Shown: one piece after another, positions 60,628 through 64,000 of the stretch
Layout of the letters: the number at the start of each line of letters is the position of its first letter
Position numbering within the stretch: the stretch's first letter is position 1
Assembly (NCBI GenBank): GCA_000697355.1
Contig: JNEN01001213.1
Coordinates: forward strand, 44,618-108,617
Length of the DNA: 64,000 nt
Direction: 5' to 3'
Source of the DNA: Syncephalastrum monosporum B8922
Lineage: Eukaryota > Mucoromycota > Mucoromycetes > Mucorales > Syncephalastraceae
The notes under the pieces: generated by a model
Told to the model about the DNA's origin: nothing
What the model saw: only the letters and a program-made list of their open reading frames with translations
Database searches by the model: none
Position numbers and translations under genes: made by a program

Positions 60628-61109
60628 TTATTGCGAGCCAGGGGCCGACATCTAGTATAAGAAATATGTGTCTATGAGCCACCATTCATCAAGCATGCAC
60701 AGTCTTCCGCCCATTCTTTATATAATATACTATATAGCACACTCGATGATCTCCTTACCTGTTGGCTCAGTTCGGCGAAACGGGCACCCACGCGTTCCGA
60801 GTGCTTGAGGAACTTGTCAGCACACTTGTTGATGCAGGTTTCCTATGAATGCATGATAAGCAGCCATATCTTGCGAGCGGAAGCAGTGCTTTACCTCTTT
60901 TCCGGTAATGGCCTTGGTAGTAAAGTCGTTGGCGCAGTCGTCAAAGCATCGCTGGACAAGGTTGCTGTAGAGCCGCAGAAAGTCTTTCATCTGTTTTCTA
61001 GGGAATCAGTCGAGTCGTCCCTATCTTATTAGGCTAATATTACCTGCTTGTGCTCAATCATGGCTGCGATCTGAGCCTGCTCGGCTTGATTGTAACGTGA
61101 AAAGTCCAT
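60628..61109 (-). CDS. TIM9: mitochondrial intermembrane-space chaperone Tim9
   Basis: Small Tim proteins escort hydrophobic proteins across the intermembrane space in the Tim9-Tim10 hexamer. Exons: 61109-61044 ([20 protein letters not shown]), 60990-60895 ([20 protein letters not shown]), 60842-60759 ([20 protein letters not shown]) and 60651-60628. These join in frame to 89 residues, normal for Tim9. The two CX3C pairs are CFDDC and CINKC, conserved and forming the disulfide clamp. The last exon is only 24 nt: MSAPGSQ and stop. A CAATAAATG polyadenylation-like element follows. The [10 protein letters not shown] region favours Tim9 over Tim10. Confidence 0.95.
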
Positions 61110-61177
61110 GGTGTTAGGTGAAGTGTGTGATGTGTTGTATTGTTTTTGCGCCACCACGTCAAAAAAGGCGTTGGCAT

Positions 61178-61798
61178 TCAAAAATTAAATACATTTCGGA
61201 ATCCGATATAGCCTCTCCGCTTCCCTGTCCATTTTACACTTGTGAGACCCGGTGTCTCAGACATCATCAGGACATCGTCTTTCTTCGCTAATTTCAATCG
61301 ACGGGTCCGAGTCATCAAACACGTCTTCAAACGTTCTTTTAAGGTGCTTTGCTTAGAAAGCCTGGGAGTCCTTCTGTAACCGCGCATATTCTTCAGAATT
61401 TCAACCTCGAAGGGCGTCGTGTGCTTTTAAGCCATCTGATACTCCCACGCAGTCCCACCTACGTACTCATCAGACACTGTCCTGTACTATACTGTACTGT
61501 ACTGTACTGCTGTACATACTGTACATATATGATTTTTTGGAGCTTCTTATGATGTGAACCGCTCGACATCTTTGCCGTCGTTTCGACTTGACGCCCTTTC
61601 TTACCGTGGAATGACTAACCATACTTTTAGCTCGTTGTCAGACACATCCACTCCAACCAGATCTCGGTCCGAATCAGACAAGGGAGAAATACTGGTGATG
61701 CCACGCCTATTTACTGATGCTTTGTCTTTCGAGCAATTGCCGCCTCTTCTTTTATTGTGAAGGCTGCTATTCTGACCAAGGGCTTGGGGGTTTCCCAT
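61178..61798 (-). CDS. candidate two-exon gene, unknown basic protein
   Basis: The family is not recognised. Exon 1, 61798-61605, starts at an ATG in the strong context ACCATGG: MGNPQALGQNSSLHNKRRGG. It ends LVIP at a GTAAGAAA donor. Exon 2, 61373-61178, follows a GTTACAG acceptor with matching phase. It reads TPRLSKQSTLKERLKTCLMT and ends GYIGFRNVFNF, with stop TGA at 61178-61180. The joined protein has 129 residues and is Lys/Arg-rich. The implied intron (231 bp) is longer than most here. It could equally be a decayed gene or element; it lies 69 bp upstream of the TIM9 start. Confidence 0.3.
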
Positions 61799-63145
61799 GG
61801 TTTCCACACTGGATTCTCGCTGACAACTGCCCGCGTACTCACGCCGGAACTTTGGAACGCGTGGAAATATTGCACTCGGAAACAAGTCTTTGCGTTTCTG
61901 CTCGAGAAGTCAAGACGTGCTCCGTTTCATATGTCCTTGTGCTTATTCTCCATTGCTGATTATGCTACGTTTCAAAGGAGCACTGCAGCGGGCTTGTAGC
62001 TTTCTGCACAAGATAGCAGCAAAACCGTCAGCATTACCCGGAATTCATTATGAAAGCCTTGTTTCTTTTTCTTGTCGGTGAAGGACTGAATTTTAGGGTC
62101 CATACTGAAATAATTGCGTGACTTACTTATTATCATGTGATATCCTAGCGTAGCGCTGGACTCACTTATTATACGAGAGGTCTGCTTACTTATCGACTTC
62201 TTAAGTTCTCCGTTTCAATCGCGAACAATAAAAAAATTTTTTGACAGCTACTCTGTTACCACATCTTTACAGAGCGAATAGAGAAGCAGAAAGCAGGCGG
62301 GCGGGGGTGTGAAAGACTGTAGCAGATTCTCGTGTAATAGGTGAGTCCAGCGGTACGTTAGGACATCACATGGTATTACACTTCAAGGCCTGCTTATTGG
62401 GTCGTGCAGAGTGGAACTGGTAAAATCGGTGTGCGTCGCAGACGAAATGCGGTAAAAATGGTCGAACATTCTCTTGAGACGACCAAGCCCCGCGAACGAC
62501 GATGTCAGCGATGGGGGTTTATCAGCCTGAGCGGCCAAGGTGGCGCCAAGAGCACGAGCCTTGGAGACGATATTGGGTTCGTTCGGTGGTTGAATGACTA
62601 CCTTATGTAGGTATTGGTAAGGTTGTGTTGCGTCGCTTGATGTAATAGGGTAGTTAAGGTAGTATGGACCAAGGCACTTGTAGGTCCGGAGTGTGAATTG
62701 GGGAAATGTGGGGTAAAAAGAAAAAGGTACAAAAGTAGAGGGTTTTCTAAGCTATTGTGTGTTAAAGTGTGAGCACCAGCAAAGCTTATTGGGCAATCTT
62801 TGCAAAGAAAGTGTTAAGTGGGATAAAAGGAGGTAAAGAAAAATAAAAGAATAAGAGATTCGAAAATTCGAGATTCGAAATGAGGCGTTTGGGAATGTTG
62901 ACAATGTCAGAATGGAGTTGTAAGAACTTGTGCTTTTCGATGGTGTCTTGATAAATAACCAACGGAGATCAGTGACAGATGATGGAAAGGACTTCTGTAG
63001 CGTCAGAAAGATAAGAGAATTGTCTTCAAAAGATAATATAGTGATTTATGATGATCTGTGTGAATACTGTCTGACTAAGGCTAAGAATTTGAGGGCTATT
63101 TATATGTCTGAACTGCTAAGGGATATGATATATGGGATAAAGAAG

Positions 63146-63241
63146 ATACTCAGCGAAGAGGCTGATTGCTTGTGTTGATACTCAGGCCAGAGCTCGAATG
63201 CTTGGGGGGTTACTCAGGAAAAAGCTCGAATGCTTGTTGGA
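63146..63241. repeat. three tandem copies of a 32-bp unit
   Basis: Copies start at 63146, 63178 and 63210, each exactly 32 bp, with the form ATACTCAGnnnAnAGCTCGAATGCTTG. Copy 1 is the most diverged; copies 2 and 3 share CTCGAATGCTTG. Unit length is not a multiple of three. The first copy and the start of the second overlap the end of an open frame ending at 63178. Confidence 0.8.
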
Positions 63242-63725
63242 CAGGTGATGCCATTTATGGAAACTGGGTCAGCACCTTACAACGACGAGGGAGGGCGGAT
63301 GACAATGGGGTGCATAACGTGACTAATGTACACCGAAATAGTATCGGCGGTGACGGGGCGGTCGTGGTCGATGACTACGGGGAACATAGGCATGATACGA
63401 CGGCCGGCGACAACGAGATTGTGGTAAACCATCACCCGTCGGGTAATTGTGTCTTCGTTGAGAAAGTCTAGACTTGCCTCTATACCCAATCGTTGTATCG
63501 GTTGCTATCATGCACTTATTCAACTCCTCCATCGCCGGTTCAATTACTGCATATGAAACCGTAAAGAAGTATTCCGTACCGCTACTCTTATCTAATGGCA
63601 CAGTTCCATATGCAAGCTGCATCTGCCATTGTATATTCAATCACAGGCACATCGTCCCTGATGAAAATATTTTATTATCTTATCACTGGTTCTCTTTACT
63701 CAGCTGGATGAAACATATTGAAGTC

Positions 63726-63732
63726 TATAAAA
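63726..63732 (+). promoter_or_regulatory. TATA box upstream of the partial frame at the window edge
   Basis: TATAAAA lies about 155 bp upstream of the ATG at 63882 and is followed by a C/T-rich leader with a TTTTTTTAAG run. Confidence 0.45.
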
Positions 63733-63881
63733 GACTTCCTAATTATTAGATGTAGACAGATCATATCACACTAACTTTAATATAAGTTCAGTCTCACTTA
63801 CTCTCTTGTCCTTTTTACCTGTCACTTTCTCTCTCTGCATCTCATTTTTTTAAGTGAATTCTTTACTTATATTTTTCTACC

Positions 63882-64000
63882 ATGTCTACCCCTACTACAC
63901 TACCCCCACCACTCCTACCTCTGCCGTTCCTGCTGGTCTTCTGACCAATGGTGCCGAGCAAGTTTCCCCTGTCGTGGAGTCGACACCCTTGGCTACCGCC
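63882..64000 (+). pseudogene. start of an unidentified Thr/Pro-rich reading frame, apparently frame-shifted
   Basis: Starts ATG TCT ACC CCT at 63882 behind a TATA box and a pyrimidine leader. The ATG frame stops after about 20 codons (MSTPTTLPPPLLPL...). A different frame, open to the window edge and without its own ATG, gives TTPTTPTSAVPAGLLTNGAE with a coding-like continuation (EQVSPVVESTPLATA). One small indel would fit, as would a splice or assembly error. A retroelement gag start is one guess; the downstream part is outside the window. Confidence 0.35.

Larger units (their letters stand above)
61799..63881. other. gene-poor region with repeat and possible promoter
   Basis: About 2.1 kb, mostly A/T-rich. 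Holds a 3 x 32-bp tandem repeat (63146-63241), a TATAAAA box (63726-63732) and a pyrimidine-rich leader up to the ATG at 63882. An open frame at 62930-63178 carries no recognised motif. No intact gene or RNA. Confidence 0.45.

Overview
The window is nuclear DNA of a fungus. Nearly every gene is split by short spliceosomal introns (about 45-140 nt, GTAAGT-type donors, YAG acceptors, sometimes a visible CTAAC branch site). The gene set is fungal: Hsp104, Reg1-type PP1 regulator, Pxa1, Etr1, Syo1, DHA1 transporter. Intron density, homopolymer-rich intergenic DNA and the protein sequences suggest an early-diverging lineage, probably Mucoromycota. That placement is inference and no marker gene here proves it.

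Layout: 0.9-6.4 kb holds Elongator subunit ELP1. 7.2-8.3 kb is an unknown acidic/basic protein. 11.6-16 kb holds isopentenyl-diphosphate isomerase, divergently paired with an unknown gene, then a second unknown gene. 16.3-18.2 kb is a DHA1 drug/H+ antiporter. 21.1-26.1 kb holds a PXA/nexin-C protein, a mitochondrial HMG-box protein and the SSU72 phosphatase. 26.7-29.5 kb is HSP104. 30-34.3 kb holds a haloacid-dehalogenase-like hydrolase and a YGR210-type GTPase that diverges from a quinone oxidoreductase. 36.5-41.1 kb holds a small secreted protein, cytochrome c oxidase subunit VIIa (COX9, too short for ordinary ORF calling) and an SDR dehydrogenase. 42-44.2 kb is an NRAMP metal transporter with a 10-nt microexon. 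47.3-52.7 kb holds fimbrin, COQ5 and mitochondrial enoyl reductase ETR1. 53.5-58.5 kb holds a Reg1-like PP1 regulator and the SYO1 import adaptor. 58.9-61.1 kb holds a gp78-like ER ubiquitin ligase and TIM9, tail to tail. The last 2.9 kb is gene-poor, with a 3 x 32-bp tandem repeat and an interrupted Thr/Pro-rich reading frame at the edge.

The genes are mostly conserved housekeeping functions, not an operon or pathway cluster. Mitochondrial functions recur: TIM9, COX9, COQ5, ETR1, the HMG protein and probably the quinone oxidoreductase. I found no convincing undescribed system. The observations most worth checking are the NRAMP microexon beside a CA repeat, the possible dual-start oxidoreductase, the RING ligase that ends without a CUE domain, the 32-bp tandem repeat, and several lineage-specific unknown genes whose splice models I could partly derive.
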